A stretch of DNA of 50,175 nucleotides, taken from positions 1 to 50,175 of the forward strand of contig JADZEY010000042.1 in the NCBI GenBank assembly GCA_020850315.1, in the 5' to 3' direction. Of this stretch, positions 9,240-18,352 are shown in pieces; positions within the stretch are counted from its first letter, which is position 1; the number at the start of each line of letters is the position of its first letter. This stretch comes from Armatimonadota bacterium (GTDB lineage: Bacteria > Bacteroidota > Ignavibacteria > OLB7). The notes below the pieces were generated by a model. The model was given only the letters and a program-made list of their open reading frames with translations, was not told the DNA's origin and did no database searches. The position numbers were made by a program, and so were the translations under genes.

Positions 9240-9302
9240 AATTGAGAATTGAGAATTGAGAATGGAGAATGGAGAATGGAGAATGGAGGATGGAGAATGG
9301 AG
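9240..9302. repeat. Heptanucleotide tandem array (9 copies)
   Basis: Nine uninterrupted 7-bp units: three AATTGAG, then four AATGGAG, one GATGGAG and one AATGGAG. It lies between two REP-like hairpins and upstream of the GNAT gene. Confidence 0.9.
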
Positions 9303-9305
9303 TAT

Positions 9306-9338
9306 CCGCTCATGCTGAGCCCGTCGAAGTATGAGCGG
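9306..9338. repeat. REP-like hairpin, copy 2
   Basis: Stem CCGCTCAT / ATGAGCGG with loop GCTGAGCCCGTCGAAGT. Against copy 1 the A-T pair in the stem has become G-C on both arms, so the fold is conserved. Confidence 0.7.
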
Positions 9339-9414
9339 AGCCACTGAACGAGCAAGTTCTCACTCTTCAAATTTTCTGCGTTCGATGAAGTCTTCATCAA
9401 TCACATCAATCACA

Positions 9415-9894
9415 ATGAACCAACGCCTGCAGATAGCCCCGCTTGCCAGCCACCCCGAAGTTCTTCTGGAATTACGCCAATGGTTTGAATCAGAATGGCC
9501 CGAGTACTACGGGGAAGATGGCCCCGGAAATGCCGAGGCTGACCTTGCAGCATTTTCCGGAACAGGCCGGCTGCCAGTTGGCATTGTGGCATTCCAAGAA
9601 GGTGAGCTTTGCGGTGTGGCGGTGCTGAAATCGGAGTCAATCGCAAGCCACCGCCACCTTTCCCCCTGGGCGGCGGCTGGGCTGGTGAAGGGAGCGAAAC
9701 GAGGGAAGGGAATCGGGGCAGAACTTCTGCACGCGTTGGAGCAGGAAGCGCGGCGATTAGGGTTCAACTCCATCTACTGCGCCACTGCCACTTCCGAATC
9801 GCTGTTGCAGCGGGGCGGTTGGGAGCTTCTGGAACGGATAGAGCATCAGGGGGAGCAGCTGGGTGTGTACCAGAAACAACTTCATGTGGCCTGA
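9415..9894 (+). CDS. GNAT-family N-acetyltransferase
   Basis: 159 residues from the ATG at 9415 (MNQRLQIAPL). The frame extends upstream, but that part is translated repeat DNA (9306-9414). The acetyl-CoA-binding motif A is visible as VKGAKRGKGIGAELLHALEQEARRLG, followed by YCATATSESLLQRGGWELLER, the usual strand 5/helix 4 region. The acceptor cannot be told; the overall pattern resembles small amino-group acetyltransferases. It is the only plus-strand gene inside the 7.2-20.3 kb minus-strand surface locus and is bordered by repeats on both sides, so it may be a later insertion there. Confidence 0.88.
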   Translation: MNQRLQIAPLASHPEVLLELRQWFESEWPEYYGEDGPGNAEADLAAFSGTGRLPVGIVAFQEGELCGVAVLKSESIASHRHLSPWAAAGLVKGAKRGKGIGAELLHALEQEARRLGFNSIYCATATSESLLQRGGWELLERIEHQGEQLGVYQKQLHVA

Positions 9895-9915
9895 CAGATG
9901 CCCTAATCAACACAC

Positions 9916-9949
9916 AGCCCCTCCGAAACCACTCGGCTTCGGAAGGGCT
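9916..9949 (+). terminator. Terminator-like hairpin after the acetyltransferase
   Basis: Arms AGCCCCTCCGAA (9916-9927) and TTCGGAAGGGCT (9938-9949) pair with one mismatch. No clear T-tract follows, so efficiency is uncertain. Confidence 0.45.
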
Positions 9950-9966
9950 ATGCAGGGCCAAGATTT

Positions 9967-10095
9967 GGTTAGTGGTCAGTTGTCAGTGGGCAGTTGCAAA
10001 GAAAGGGAGTGCGTTATTAGTCATTGGTCATTAGTGAAGAGAACAAGGATTCTTATTATTTCACTCTTCACTCTTCCCCTTTCACTCTTCCCCCT
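9967..10095. repeat. Degenerate heptanucleotide repeats
   Basis: Four 7-bp units GGTTAGT/GGTCAGT/TGTCAGT/GGGCAGT (9967-9994), three TTAGTCA-type units (10017-10037) and TTCACTC units from 10060. This cluster fills the space between the convergent acetyltransferase and FN3 genes and ends at the FN3 stop codon. Confidence 0.75.
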
Positions 10096-12131
10096 CACGG
10101 TAGCTCGTACATCAGCTCGGCGCGGTCAAGGCTTTCGCGGCCGTTGCGGTCAATGGCGGCTACGGAGTAGAAGTAAATTTTTCCCCGCTCGATTGTTTGG
10201 TCGTCGAACGTTCTGGTGTCGGCTGGGAGCGGTGTTTCGGAAATCCGCTCGGCTTTTTCTGTGCCGGTTTTCCGGTAGATCACGTACCCGCTCACCCGAT
10301 CATCCAACGCTGGATCCCATTCCAATTTTGCGCCGCTGGACCCCTTTGTGGCCATTAAGCTGCCGGGCGGCGGCAATGGGCGCAGGTATCGGGTCATGGA
10401 TAAAAATTGCGTTGGATTCCCCTCAACTCCGTAATCGCTGATTGCACGGATGCGGTACAGATACTCTACATCCCCCTCGGCTGTGGAGTCGGTGAACGTC
10501 CCTGCCTCAGTTGGCAACACCGCCACACGCTCCCAACGCTCGGTTGCTGCCGGGGCGCGCTCGATAATGATGCTGTTGACGATGTTGTCCTCGGCTTCCC
10601 CCCAGAACAATCGGTTGCCGTATGGCTCGGACCAACCACGGAACGCAAGCGGGGCCAGCGGAAGCTCCTGAAGCTCGGGCCGGGCCGCCGTTGGAACGGA
10701 GTAGCGGCTGACAAACCCGGAGTAGTTTATGGCTTGCACCAGATACCAGTAGGTGGCCCGTGAGGAAAGATGTGAGTCGCTATCCTGATAGAAATTTGTG
10801 TCCTTGCTGATAAGCTGCGAGACCTGCGTAAGCTCGCCGTTCAGGCTTTCGGAGCGATAGACAAAGTAGCCTTGCAGGTCCGGTTCGTCGTTGGTGTCCC
10901 ACTCAATCCGCACCCCCTGCTGGTTGCCGGTTGCGGTAACGTACTGCGGCGGCAACGGCGGGCGGAAATTGCGGTAGTAGCCAATGGCGTGCGCGCTCTG
11001 TTCGGAACGGTTGCCAGCGCGGTCAATCGAAACCATGCGGTAGAAATACTGCATGTTCGGCAGTGCTTTCCGATCCTCGTACATCGTGTCGGTTGCTGGG
11101 ACGGCGGCATCGTTAATCTGCTGGAATAGTGAATCGGAGTTGGTGCTGCGGTAGATGTCGTAGCTGGCAAGGTCGTCGGCAACGGGGGGCTTCCACGTTA
11201 CCAAAATTCCAAGCCCCGATGGCTGCGCAACGATTGGCCCCGGCGGCAACGGTGCAACCTTATCGCTTGGGGTGGCCTTGATGATAACGCGGCGACTTTC
11301 GTTCCCAACAAAATCAACCGAAGCGACGGCGTACCAGTAGGTGTGGTCGTCAATCAATCCGGTGTCGGTGAACGCCCCCGTCCCTGGCTTCCCTTCAATG
11401 GCAATCATCAGAAGGTCACGGTGGTTCAGCTTGATGTAGTGGCTTGCCGAATCCACCGCCCGATAGATCCGGTAGGTGAACGCGCCGATGTCGGCCCCGT
11501 TTTGCTCCCACGTCACCTCCACTTTCCCTGGTTGCTCCAATGCCTTCACGTTGGCCGGCCCCAAGCCAGCCGAAGCGGGCGTGCCGTAGGTTGCCGCCAC
11601 CGGGTCGCTTCGCTTCGATTCATCCCCAGCCTTGTTGACAAAGGTGACGGAATACTCGTAGCGTTTCCCCGCCTCAACGTTGCGGTCGCGGTACAGCATC
11701 CCCAACACTTCCTGTAACTCCAGATTGAAGATTGATAGCTTCAGTGCCTGTTTGTTGTTTGCTTGGAACATCTTCCAGGCATCCTCGCGCGTTTTTTTAT
11801 CGAGCGCCAGCATAATCAAATCCAGCACATGGCCATGCTCACGCTCGGCTTCGGCAAGGGTGGCGGCGCGGCTTACGGGTTCGGCGTTAATCTTCCGGAA
11901 ATCGCTTTCCCCTTCGGCACGGCGGTAGATATTGAAGCCGATCCACCCTTTCCCCCCAACCGGCGCGCCGGGGTGATACAGCCGCGATTCGCCGAACAGA
12001 ATGACGTTTCCATCGGGGGAAGAAAACGCTTTTGCCCCGGGCGATTCCCCCTGGGCGTTGGCCGAAAACGGCAGCGCGGCAAGCAACAGCAGCAACAGAA
12101 CAGATGCGTGAATTGTGATGTTGAAGTTCAT
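10095..12131 (-). CDS. Secreted multi-FN3 protein of the surface locus
   Basis: 678 residues from the ATG at 12129-12131 (MNFNITIHASVLLLLLLAALPFSANA, signal peptide). An N-terminal region with a GWIGFNIYRR strand and a charged helical insert (about 50-180) is followed by about five fibronectin type III domains, each marked by a W/IxW strand, YxIYR and an Y(W/F)Y(A/S)V strand (for example KVEVTWEQ, GILVTWKP, GVRIEWDT, AKLEWDP). FN3 arrays are extracellular spacers or ligand modules. No catalytic motif and no obvious T9SS sorting tail are seen (it ends LDRAELMYELP). Its upstream TGTAGT/TGTAAT element is shared with the giant protein and barrel B. In Bacteroidota, FN3 proteins of this shape are found beside TANFOR-type proteins (from memory). 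Confidence 0.85.
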   Translation of the reverse strand: MNFNITIHASVLLLLLLAALPFSANAQGESPGAKAFSSPDGNVILFGESRLYHPGAPVGGKGWIGFNIYRRAEGESDFRKINAEPVSRAATLAEAEREHGHVLDLIMLALDKKTREDAWKMFQANNKQALKLSIFNLELQEVLGMLYRDRNVEAGKRYEYSVTFVNKAGDESKRSDPVAATYGTPASAGLGPANVKALEQPGKVEVTWEQNGADIGAFTYRIYRAVDSASHYIKLNHRDLLMIAIEGKPGTGAFTDTGLIDDHTYWYAVASVDFVGNESRRVIIKATPSDKVAPLPPGPIVAQPSGLGILVTWKPPVADDLASYDIYRSTNSDSLFQQINDAAVPATDTMYEDRKALPNMQYFYRMVSIDRAGNRSEQSAHAIGYYRNFRPPLPPQYVTATGNQQGVRIEWDTNDEPDLQGYFVYRSESLNGELTQVSQLISKDTNFYQDSDSHLSSRATYWYLVQAINYSGFVSRYSVPTAARPELQELPLAPLAFRGWSEPYGNRLFWGEAEDNIVNSIIIERAPAATERWERVAVLPTEAGTFTDSTAEGDVEYLYRIRAISDYGVEGNPTQFLSMTRYLRPLPPPGSLMATKGSSGAKLEWDPALDDRVSGYVIYRKTGTEKAERISETPLPADTRTFDDQTIERGKIYFYSVAAIDRNGRESLDRAELMYELP

Positions 12132-12210
12132 GACCCTTATGTGTGTCCCGGAGCAGAAGCTCAAGTGATTGTGATTGCTGATTGAACCTCTATCAATCTA
12201 TCCCGCAGTA

Positions 12211-12238
12211 ATTACAGAATGGGCGGTTGGGAACTACA
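12211..12238 (-). promoter_or_regulatory. Shared upstream element, copy A (FN3 gene)
   Basis: On the minus strand TGTAGT (12233-12238) and TGTAAT (12211-12216) separated by exactly 16 bp. The inner edge lies 80 bp before the FN3 start codon. The same pair with the same spacing precedes two other genes of the locus. It could be a -35/-10 pair (TGTAAT is one base from TATAAT) or a 22-bp-period direct-repeat operator. Confidence 0.65.
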
Positions 12239-12274
12239 GATGCGGAGTAGCTGGATCACCACACTGCGGTTTAC

Positions 12275-12330
12275 GGGTGAAACGCCGGGGGTGAAACGCC
12301 ACGGGTGAAACGCCACGGGTGAAACGCCGC
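12275..12330. repeat. 14-bp tandem repeat (4 copies)
   Basis: Four units of GGGTGAAACGCC plus a variable dinucleotide (GG, AC, AC, GC). The 14-bp period is twice the heptamer period seen elsewhere. It lies upstream of the FN3 gene and beyond the giant gene. Confidence 0.9.
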
Positions 12331-12354
12331 AGGTTCGCGGGGCTTATAACCACC

Positions 12355-12391
12355 AACGCCCGCAGCATCTTGGATGGATGCTGCGGGCGTT
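12355..12391 (-). terminator. Strong hairpin after the giant surface gene
   Basis: Perfect 15-bp stem AACGCCCGCAGCATC (12355-12369) / GATGCTGCGGGCGTT (12377-12391) with a 7-nt loop, 22 bp past the giant gene stop. There is no T-tract on the minus strand, so it may end transcription with Rho or protect the 3' end. Confidence 0.6.
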
Positions 12392-12413
12392 GTGCGTTTG
12401 GGTGCGTTGTGTG

Positions 12414-15400
12414 TTAATCGCAGCCCAGCGAGAAGTCGAACTCCCAGCCTTTGTTTCCGGCGTAGTCAACCACTGCGGTGATGCAGGGGCAGAACTTGCA
12501 GAGGTCGTCGCAGGAGCTGTTGGCATCGCAGGGCCAGATCCACGCTTTGGCGTTGAACTTGGCCTGGCCATGGAATTTCAGCAGGCTGTTCTTGTACTCG
12601 ATTGCCGCCTGCAGATCTATCGAAGCGGTGAAGCCAACCACCCACAGATCCAGCGCGGCGTTCCCGGCAATCTTGATGCCGCCGGCAAAGTTTCCATCCC
12701 AGTCAATCGCGCCGAACAGGTAGTAGCCGAACTCCAACTGGAAGATGTCGCCGCTCTTTCCAATCTTTGGATAGACCATGCTGGCATCCATGTGGAATCC
12801 GTTCAGCGTTTGGTTGTCGGGGTGGAACGTGACCGGCAGCGTGTGCTTGAATCCCTGGTAGTTCTTGCCAACGAACGCTTGCACTTGCAGCGCGGCAATC
12901 ATCGGGAAGGTGAAGGTTGCGCCGCCACCAACAAACCAATAGACCCCAGCCTTCACCTCGAAATCAATGAACGCTGTCAGCTTCACGCCGCTTTTGTTCA
13001 GCCCGAACTGCACCGACCCAGCAAAGCGTTTTTGTGGAATGTCAATCACAATGTGCGCTTCGCCAATCTGCACGCCCAGCGTTTTCAGCCACGCATCGCC
13101 TTGGATAATCGGGCCGTTCGGCGTGGTCTCCACCTGCACCTGGACCGTAAGCTCCATGGATTCTTTTCCGGCAGCGGTTGCCACCGATCCGCCGAAGCCA
13201 AACGCCCAGTATCCGTTGTTCCGCGCCAGCATCCCCGACACACCAGTGATTGCCACCGGACCAATCGGTATCGGCGGGATGTTCGCCGCAATTTTGATCT
13301 TCCAGTTGTTGCCGTCCTTGTAGTAGAATTCCCCCGCAACCGACAGCACCGGCTGCACCTCCAGCATACCGCTACCCCCAAACGCGGTGTCGCTCCATTG
13401 TGCTGACAGCGAGACCTTCACCGGCCCGGCATTGAAGCCGAAGCCGATCTTCTCGATTGAGAACGTTTTGTCCTCAAAGATTCGGACGTTCCCGGCTTGG
13501 ATGCTGAGCAATGGGATGCTGAAGGCAATCCCCCCTTTCACGAAGATGAATTTCTTCTGCTTGGCGGCATCGAACCCGAACTCGATGGACTGAAGATCGA
13601 ACGTCACCACGTTCATCAGCTTCACCGATTGGTTGAAGGCGATGGTTCCGTAGAAGCTGCCGGTGTCGTTGTAGATCAGGTTCTGGAACTCAATCGGTTT
13701 GCTTAACTGCGGTATCAACAGCTTTCCGCTGAAGGTGAAGTAATGGTTCTCCGGTTTTATCTGCCCCTGGTTTGGTCCGCTTTTTACGGTGTCGGCAGGA
13801 TTGGTCCCGAACCCAAGCATGGAGAGCGTAAACTGCGCGCCCAACACGTTGATCGGTGGTGTTCCCGGATCCATTTTCACCTGCACCCCCATGAACTTCC
13901 CTTCCTTGCTGATGAACATATTCTCGAACCGGAATTTCCGGTTGCCAAGTTTTGTCAGCACCACGTAGCCGCCAGCGATCAGCCCCTGCTGGTTCCATAT
14001 CGCCGAGGTGTCGGCAAACTTGAAGGCCTTCAGGTCAATCTCGAACGGTGTGCTCATATCCAGCTTCACTTGCTCGAACTGCAAGTCCATGGCCGCGGCA
14101 GTGCCGTGGTTTTTGAACTGGAGCATGGAGATTTTAATCGTCTTGTTGATCTTCGGAATCGTGAGCGACCCGACGTACTTGAAGCCGGTGGTGTCGAATG
14201 TGGTTTTGGTGTAGTCAACGGCCACTTTGAAACCCCACATATTCACCTCCACTTCGTTGCTTGTCACCTTGAAGACCGTTCCGCCGTGGAAGGCACCATC
14301 GCCCCAGAACCCAAGCGATTTGGAGTAGGCACCGGCTGCGGTTGCGCCATCGCTCAACTTCTCGGGAATCCATTGCGAACCCGGAAGGATTTTTGGAATG
14401 AACGGCAGCAACTGAAGCTCCTTCCCGCGGATTGCTCCGGTTTTCAGCACCGTGTCGTACTCCACTTTCAGGAAGTCTTCGCCGCCGGAAAGCTTTGCAT
14501 CCAACGCTGTGAAGATGCTTACCGGCATTTCGCTGTAGGGGAAGTAGTAGGCCACCGCCACCGGCTTCATGGTGGTTCCGTCAACCTCCAAGTTGTCGAA
14601 CTTGAACTCGAACGAGCTGTTCGATGTTCCCGCTTTGAACATCAGGTTATCCGGCACTTTGAACTTCCCTTTCAGATACTTGTTCCCCCCCTGCGCATCG
14701 GTGATGGTGTCCAGAATGATTGAGAACCCGTAGGCTGAGTCAATCGGGGAGTCGGCCAGGGAGAAGTCAACGTTCTTTTTCTGCTGCCCTTTCTGCAGCG
14801 GAAGCACCTCGGTTTTTCCCGAAATAAATTTTGGTTTGGAGACGCTCACGTTCAGCTTCACCCCGGTGGGGACGTTCCGCAGGACGTACTCGCCGGCGGC
14901 GTTGGTTTTTGCCGACACACCGGGGACACCAATCAGCGATACTGATGCCGAGTCAATCGGTCCGCCGCCAACTTGCTTTGTCACTTTGCCGTAAATCCGC
15001 GCACCCTGCACCATCTTGATTGTCAGCGGGGAGTTGAAGCCTTCGTTGATAACTTTGGTGGAACTGAAGGGCTTGTAGTCGGCCCCGCCGGCGGTGTCGG
15101 CAATCACAGAAACGTTCAGCTGTCCCAGCCCCAACCCCTTGAAGATTGCCAGCCCGGCCGCGTTGGTCTTCTCAGTTTTTCCGCCGATGCTCACGCTGGC
15201 GTTGGTCATGAAGTTTCCGGTTGCGCTATCCTTCACGGTGATGTTGATCTCGCCGTTTGGTTTTTTCAGATAGATCTTCACGGTCTTCGTCTGATCCTTT
15301 GTCACCGTCACCAGTGTTGATTGGTCAACATACATTGGATAGGATGCCACGATGTTCAGCTTCCCTGTTGGCACGTCTTCAATCAGCGTGCCGGTGATGG

Positions 15401-18092
15401 AGGTGACTGCCGAGATTGATGGAACGCTGTCGGAGCGGATGAATGCACCGTGGGCGTTGATGGTGTCGGCCCCGTTGATTGCAAAGACCGTCACGTGGAT
15501 TTTCCCTTTGTCGCGCGTTAGCTCGGCACTGACTGTCAGGTCGGTTCCGTTGGTGATGGCAATGGGTCCCGGTTTTTCCTGTGGTGCGTATCCGGTTGCC
15601 GAGAACTTGATTTTCACATAGTTCCCAAGTTTCACCGGATAGAGTGTGTAGGTTCCGTCCGGGTTGGTGTTGATGGTCATCACGGTGGTGTCCTTGTTGT
15701 TCACCTTCTTCACCAGTTCCACCTTCGCGTTGCCAACTGGCTTGTTTGCCAGCTTGTCGCGCACGACTCCGTGGATAAATCCTTTGGCGGAATCTTGCTT
15801 GATCGTGACCTCCTTTATTTCACCGTTCAGCGTAAGCCGCACTGGTTTCCACGCATCGATATAGCCAGCGGTGCGGACCCACACAGAGTAGCGGTCGGTG
15901 GGTTGGTCGGGGTCATTTGCCAGGATGTTGGTCAACGTCACTTTGCCGCTGGCATCGGTGATGCCGGTAGCGATTGGGGGGATGTCGGGCATTTTTTCGG
16001 GTGCCAGTGGTACGCCGCCACTGCCGCCGATTGGCACGCCCCATCCCGCCGATGCATCAATCCATCTGCCAGCCGACGCGCCCCCCCCGTAGCCACCCGA
16101 CTGCGCCCCTTGTGGATTGACCAATCCACCCGATGGCACATAAGCACCCCCGTACATCACGGTTTGGGCGTATGCTGCGTATTGACCTTGCATCGGCAAA
16201 TTCCCTGCCGAAGCGTTGTACCCGCCGTTAGAGTTCGCTTGGCCGCTTGGCGGCGCGGCAACGTTGGCTGGTGGGTTAGCTGCCACATCGGGGAACACTC
16301 GCACCGTTGCCCCAACCAATCCCTTGTTCGGGATTTTATCCAGCACCGTCACTTTAATCGTCCCGCGCTTCGCCTTCACTTTTATGCTACCGAGGTTGAT
16401 GGTATCGTTCGCCGTTGGGGTAACGTGGTAAATCTCCTCGGTCTGGTAGCGTGGGTGCTTGATTTTGATGAAGTAGTTATCCCACCACGGAAGGTTCTCC
16501 AGAACGAAGCTCCCGTTGTTCAGCACATAGAGTGAGTTGCCCCACAAGCGGAGCGGCATCACATTGATAACGCCCCCCTGTTGTGCGGCCGTATCGCCGC
16601 CGCCGAAGTCCATCGTTTTGGTGGAGGCAGCAAGGGTTGGGATAAGGTTGGCAGGGCCACCTTGTTGCCCAATCGGGCAAGCCGAGCACCAGCCGATTGG
16701 CCGCCGCCACAACTCCACCACAGCATTGCGGACGTTCTTCTTCGTCAGCAGATCCTCAACCAAACCAATCATGGCCATTGTGCGTGGCTGGACCAGCACC
16801 AGGTAGTTGTTGATGGCTGATTCGATTTTGTACTGCGGGCCAATCTGCGTCACGATTTTGAACCCGTTCTTCTTCACCGTCAGCATAAAGAAGGTTGGGG
16901 CCTTCACTGCTATAAATCTGAACTTGCCGTTGGGGTCGGTGACGGTAGTTAGTGGGGAACCATACGGCTGGAAGCCAAACAGCGTCTGCTTGGCGTAGCG
17001 GAACTCCACCGTTGCCATTGATAGAGGCAGGTTGGTGGTGGCGTTGCGAACTATGCCTTCGAACGGAAGGTCTTTCTTCGGTTGCCCTTCGTAGGGGTCC
17101 TGGAAATTGATCACAATTGGGCCAGTACCACTGGTGGTTCCGCCCCCCTGGTGTCCACCCGATGGCCAGCCTTTCCCACGGGTGGTGTCGGTCGGATTCC
17201 CTTGCTGGGTGATTGGCCCATGTGTGGTGTCGCTGCTGCCACCGCCACTTTTCACCGTGGTGAATGAGAATGGAGTGGCGTAGCCGTCCGGCTCGCCAAT
17301 CGGTTTGTTTTGTGCATCGTAGGCGCGAACGCTCCAGACAAACTGGGTTGCTGTTGCGGGGAACGGAACATCGGCCGGCCACAACATTTGGGTTGGAAGC
17401 GTGGCATCACGATTCAGAATTGGCTGGTTGCTTTTGAAGGCTTGCGCCGGGGTTTGCCCTTGCATCACTTGGAACACCACCACTTGATAACGAACTTTCC
17501 CGGTAGGAGTTGGGGTAACTGGAGTCCAATGGAATGTTGGCCGCACGTTGCTGTTCACTGTTGCTTTGTTGATTGGCAGCTGTAGCATTGGCGGCTGAAA
17601 ACTTGTCAGCAAAAATGACTTGCACGCCGGAAGCTCCACCAGTTTATTGGTGGGGCTGTTGGCCGCCAGAAGGCTGACGCAAAGCTGGTAATTGCCCGCC
17701 GGAAGCATCCCGGTTTTGATTGCCGTTTGATCCACCCCCCCCTGGAAACTAACGGCCCCGGCGGGGATAATCTGGTCGGCCAAAAATGTGCTAACCCCGG
17801 TGGGAATAGCGATGATTGGCATCGAGGCATATTTGGTATGCGCTTTCAATGCCCCGTCCAACGAAACCTGAGCATCAATCTTGGCCATTACCGTGCTTTG
17901 GCCACTGTTGATAACCGTCAGGATTGCTGTCTCCTTTTTCGATGACCAATCGGAAAGGTATGGGCTTGGCTTTGGTGCAATCGTCAGCGTCATCCGCAGC
18001 TGCGATTGTGCAACGGCAGCCGTAGCAACAAAAACCATTGCTGCTATCAGGAAGCCGAAGCGACGAGCGATGAAGTTCATAAAGTTCCTCAT
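12414..18092 (-). CDS. Giant TANFOR-like secreted surface protein
   Basis: 1892 residues from the ATG at 18090-18092 (MRNFMNFIARRFGFLIAAMVFVATAAVAQ, signal peptide); an upstream ATG at 18161 would overrun the shared promoter element. The N-terminal ~260 residues (TIAPKPSPYLSDWSSK, a LPAGNYQLCVSLL block and FxWxPVTP / FVWSVRAYD strands) match the TANFOR-type head of Bacteroidota surface proteins. Then come a Gly/Thr-rich linker and about seven carboxypeptidase-regulatory-like beta domains (G-x-V-x-D/N...A.V.l pattern) to about residue 1130. A ~750-residue beta-rich region follows, and a cysteine-rich end WPCDANSSCDDLCKFCPC. A G8 homopolymer (16081-16088) sits in a Gly-rich loop. Function unknown; adhesion or surface assembly is inference. 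Confidence 0.8.
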   Translation of the reverse strand: MRNFMNFIARRFGFLIAAMVFVATAAVAQSQLRMTLTIAPKPSPYLSDWSSKKETAILTVINSGQSTVMAKIDAQVSLDGALKAHTKYASMPIIAIPTGVSTFLADQIIPAGAVSFQGGVDQTAIKTGMLPAGNYQLCVSLLAANSPTNKLVELPACKSFLLTSFQPPMLQLPINKATVNSNVRPTFHWTPVTPTPTGKVRYQVVVFQVMQGQTPAQAFKSNQPILNRDATLPTQMLWPADVPFPATATQFVWSVRAYDAQNKPIGEPDGYATPFSFTTVKSGGGSSDTTHGPITQQGNPTDTTRGKGWPSGGHQGGGTTSGTGPIVINFQDPYEGQPKKDLPFEGIVRNATTNLPLSMATVEFRYAKQTLFGFQPYGSPLTTVTDPNGKFRFIAVKAPTFFMLTVKKNGFKIVTQIGPQYKIESAINNYLVLVQPRTMAMIGLVEDLLTKKNVRNAVVELWRRPIGWCSACPIGQQGGPANLIPTLAASTKTMDFGGGDTAAQQGGVINVMPLRLWGNSLYVLNNGSFVLENLPWWDNYFIKIKHPRYQTEEIYHVTPTANDTINLGSIKVKAKRGTIKVTVLDKIPNKGLVGATVRVFPDVAANPPANVAAPPSGQANSNGGYNASAGNLPMQGQYAAYAQTVMYGGAYVPSGGLVNPQGAQSGGYGGGASAGRWIDASAGWGVPIGGSGGVPLAPEKMPDIPPIATGITDASGKVTLTNILANDPDQPTDRYSVWVRTAGYIDAWKPVRLTLNGEIKEVTIKQDSAKGFIHGVVRDKLANKPVGNAKVELVKKVNNKDTTVMTINTNPDGTYTLYPVKLGNYVKIKFSATGYAPQEKPGPIAITNGTDLTVSAELTRDKGKIHVTVFAINGADTINAHGAFIRSDSVPSISAVTSITGTLIEDVPTGKLNIVASYPMYVDQSTLVTVTKDQTKTVKIYLKKPNGEINITVKDSATGNFMTNASVSIGGKTEKTNAAGLAIFKGLGLGQLNVSVIADTAGGADYKPFSSTKVINEGFNSPLTIKMVQGARIYGKVTKQVGGGPIDSASVSLIGVPGVSAKTNAAGEYVLRNVPTGVKLNVSVSKPKFISGKTEVLPLQKGQQKKNVDFSLADSPIDSAYGFSIILDTITDAQGGNKYLKGKFKVPDNLMFKAGTSNSSFEFKFDNLEVDGTTMKPVAVAYYFPYSEMPVSIFTALDAKLSGGEDFLKVEYDTVLKTGAIRGKELQLLPFIPKILPGSQWIPEKLSDGATAAGAYSKSLGFWGDGAFHGGTVFKVTSNEVEVNMWGFKVAVDYTKTTFDTTGFKYVGSLTIPKINKTIKISMLQFKNHGTAAAMDLQFEQVKLDMSTPFEIDLKAFKFADTSAIWNQQGLIAGGYVVLTKLGNRKFRFENMFISKEGKFMGVQVKMDPGTPPINVLGAQFTLSMLGFGTNPADTVKSGPNQGQIKPENHYFTFSGKLLIPQLSKPIEFQNLIYNDTGSFYGTIAFNQSVKLMNVVTFDLQSIEFGFDAAKQKKFIFVKGGIAFSIPLLSIQAGNVRIFEDKTFSIEKIGFGFNAGPVKVSLSAQWSDTAFGGSGMLEVQPVLSVAGEFYYKDGNNWKIKIAANIPPIPIGPVAITGVSGMLARNNGYWAFGFGGSVATAAGKESMELTVQVQVETTPNGPIIQGDAWLKTLGVQIGEAHIVIDIPQKRFAGSVQFGLNKSGVKLTAFIDFEVKAGVYWFVGGGATFTFPMIAALQVQAFVGKNYQGFKHTLPVTFHPDNQTLNGFHMDASMVYPKIGKSGDIFQLEFGYYLFGAIDWDGNFAGGIKIAGNAALDLWVVGFTASIDLQAAIEYKNSLLKFHGQAKFNAKAWIWPCDANSSCDDLCKFCPCITAVVDYAGNKGWEFDFSLGCD

Positions 18093-18163
18093 GTGTATTT
18101 GAGGCGGCGTTGTCGTGGTTGTGTCGGTTGTTTCTTTGCTTGCTATCAAGGTAATCAGCAAGG

Positions 18164-18191
18164 ATTACAGAAGCGGGGGGGAATAACTACA
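18164..18191 (-). promoter_or_regulatory. Shared upstream element, copy B (giant gene)
   Basis: Minus strand TGTAGT (18186-18191), 16 bp, TGTAAT (18164-18169); the inner edge is 72 bp before the start codon. A degenerate third half, GGTAGT (18210-18215), lies a further 24 bp upstream. Confidence 0.65.
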
Positions 18192-18222
18192 GAAGAGCAT
18201 TCCAGAGCAACTACCGAATAGC

Positions 18223-18259
18223 AAAAAGCCACTGCGGCTGTTTTGCGCGGTGGCTTTTT
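18223..18259 (-). terminator. Terminator of barrel B gene
   Basis: Arms AAAAAGCCAC (18223-18232) and GTGGCTTTTT (18250-18259), with further G-C pairs inside, give a hairpin followed by T5 on both strands. It separates barrel B from the giant gene, so the two are not one simple operon. Confidence 0.75.
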
Positions 18260-18343
18260 GGTCAGTGGTCAGTGGTCAGTGGTCAGTGGTGATTTTTCGC
18301 TCGTCATCTTCATCCTTCACCCTTCATCCTTCACCCTTCATCC
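18260..18343. repeat. Two heptanucleotide arrays
   Basis: Four GGTCAGT units (18260-18287) directly after the terminator T-tract, then five alternating TTCATCC/TTCACCC units (18309-18343) ending 10 bp before the barrel B stop codon. Confidence 0.9.
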
Positions 18344-18352
18344 GACATTCCA

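Noticed and set aside
12378-13406. 342-codon plus-strand frame over the end of the giant gene
   Set aside because: Shadow of the giant gene; no family features and starts inside the hairpin.
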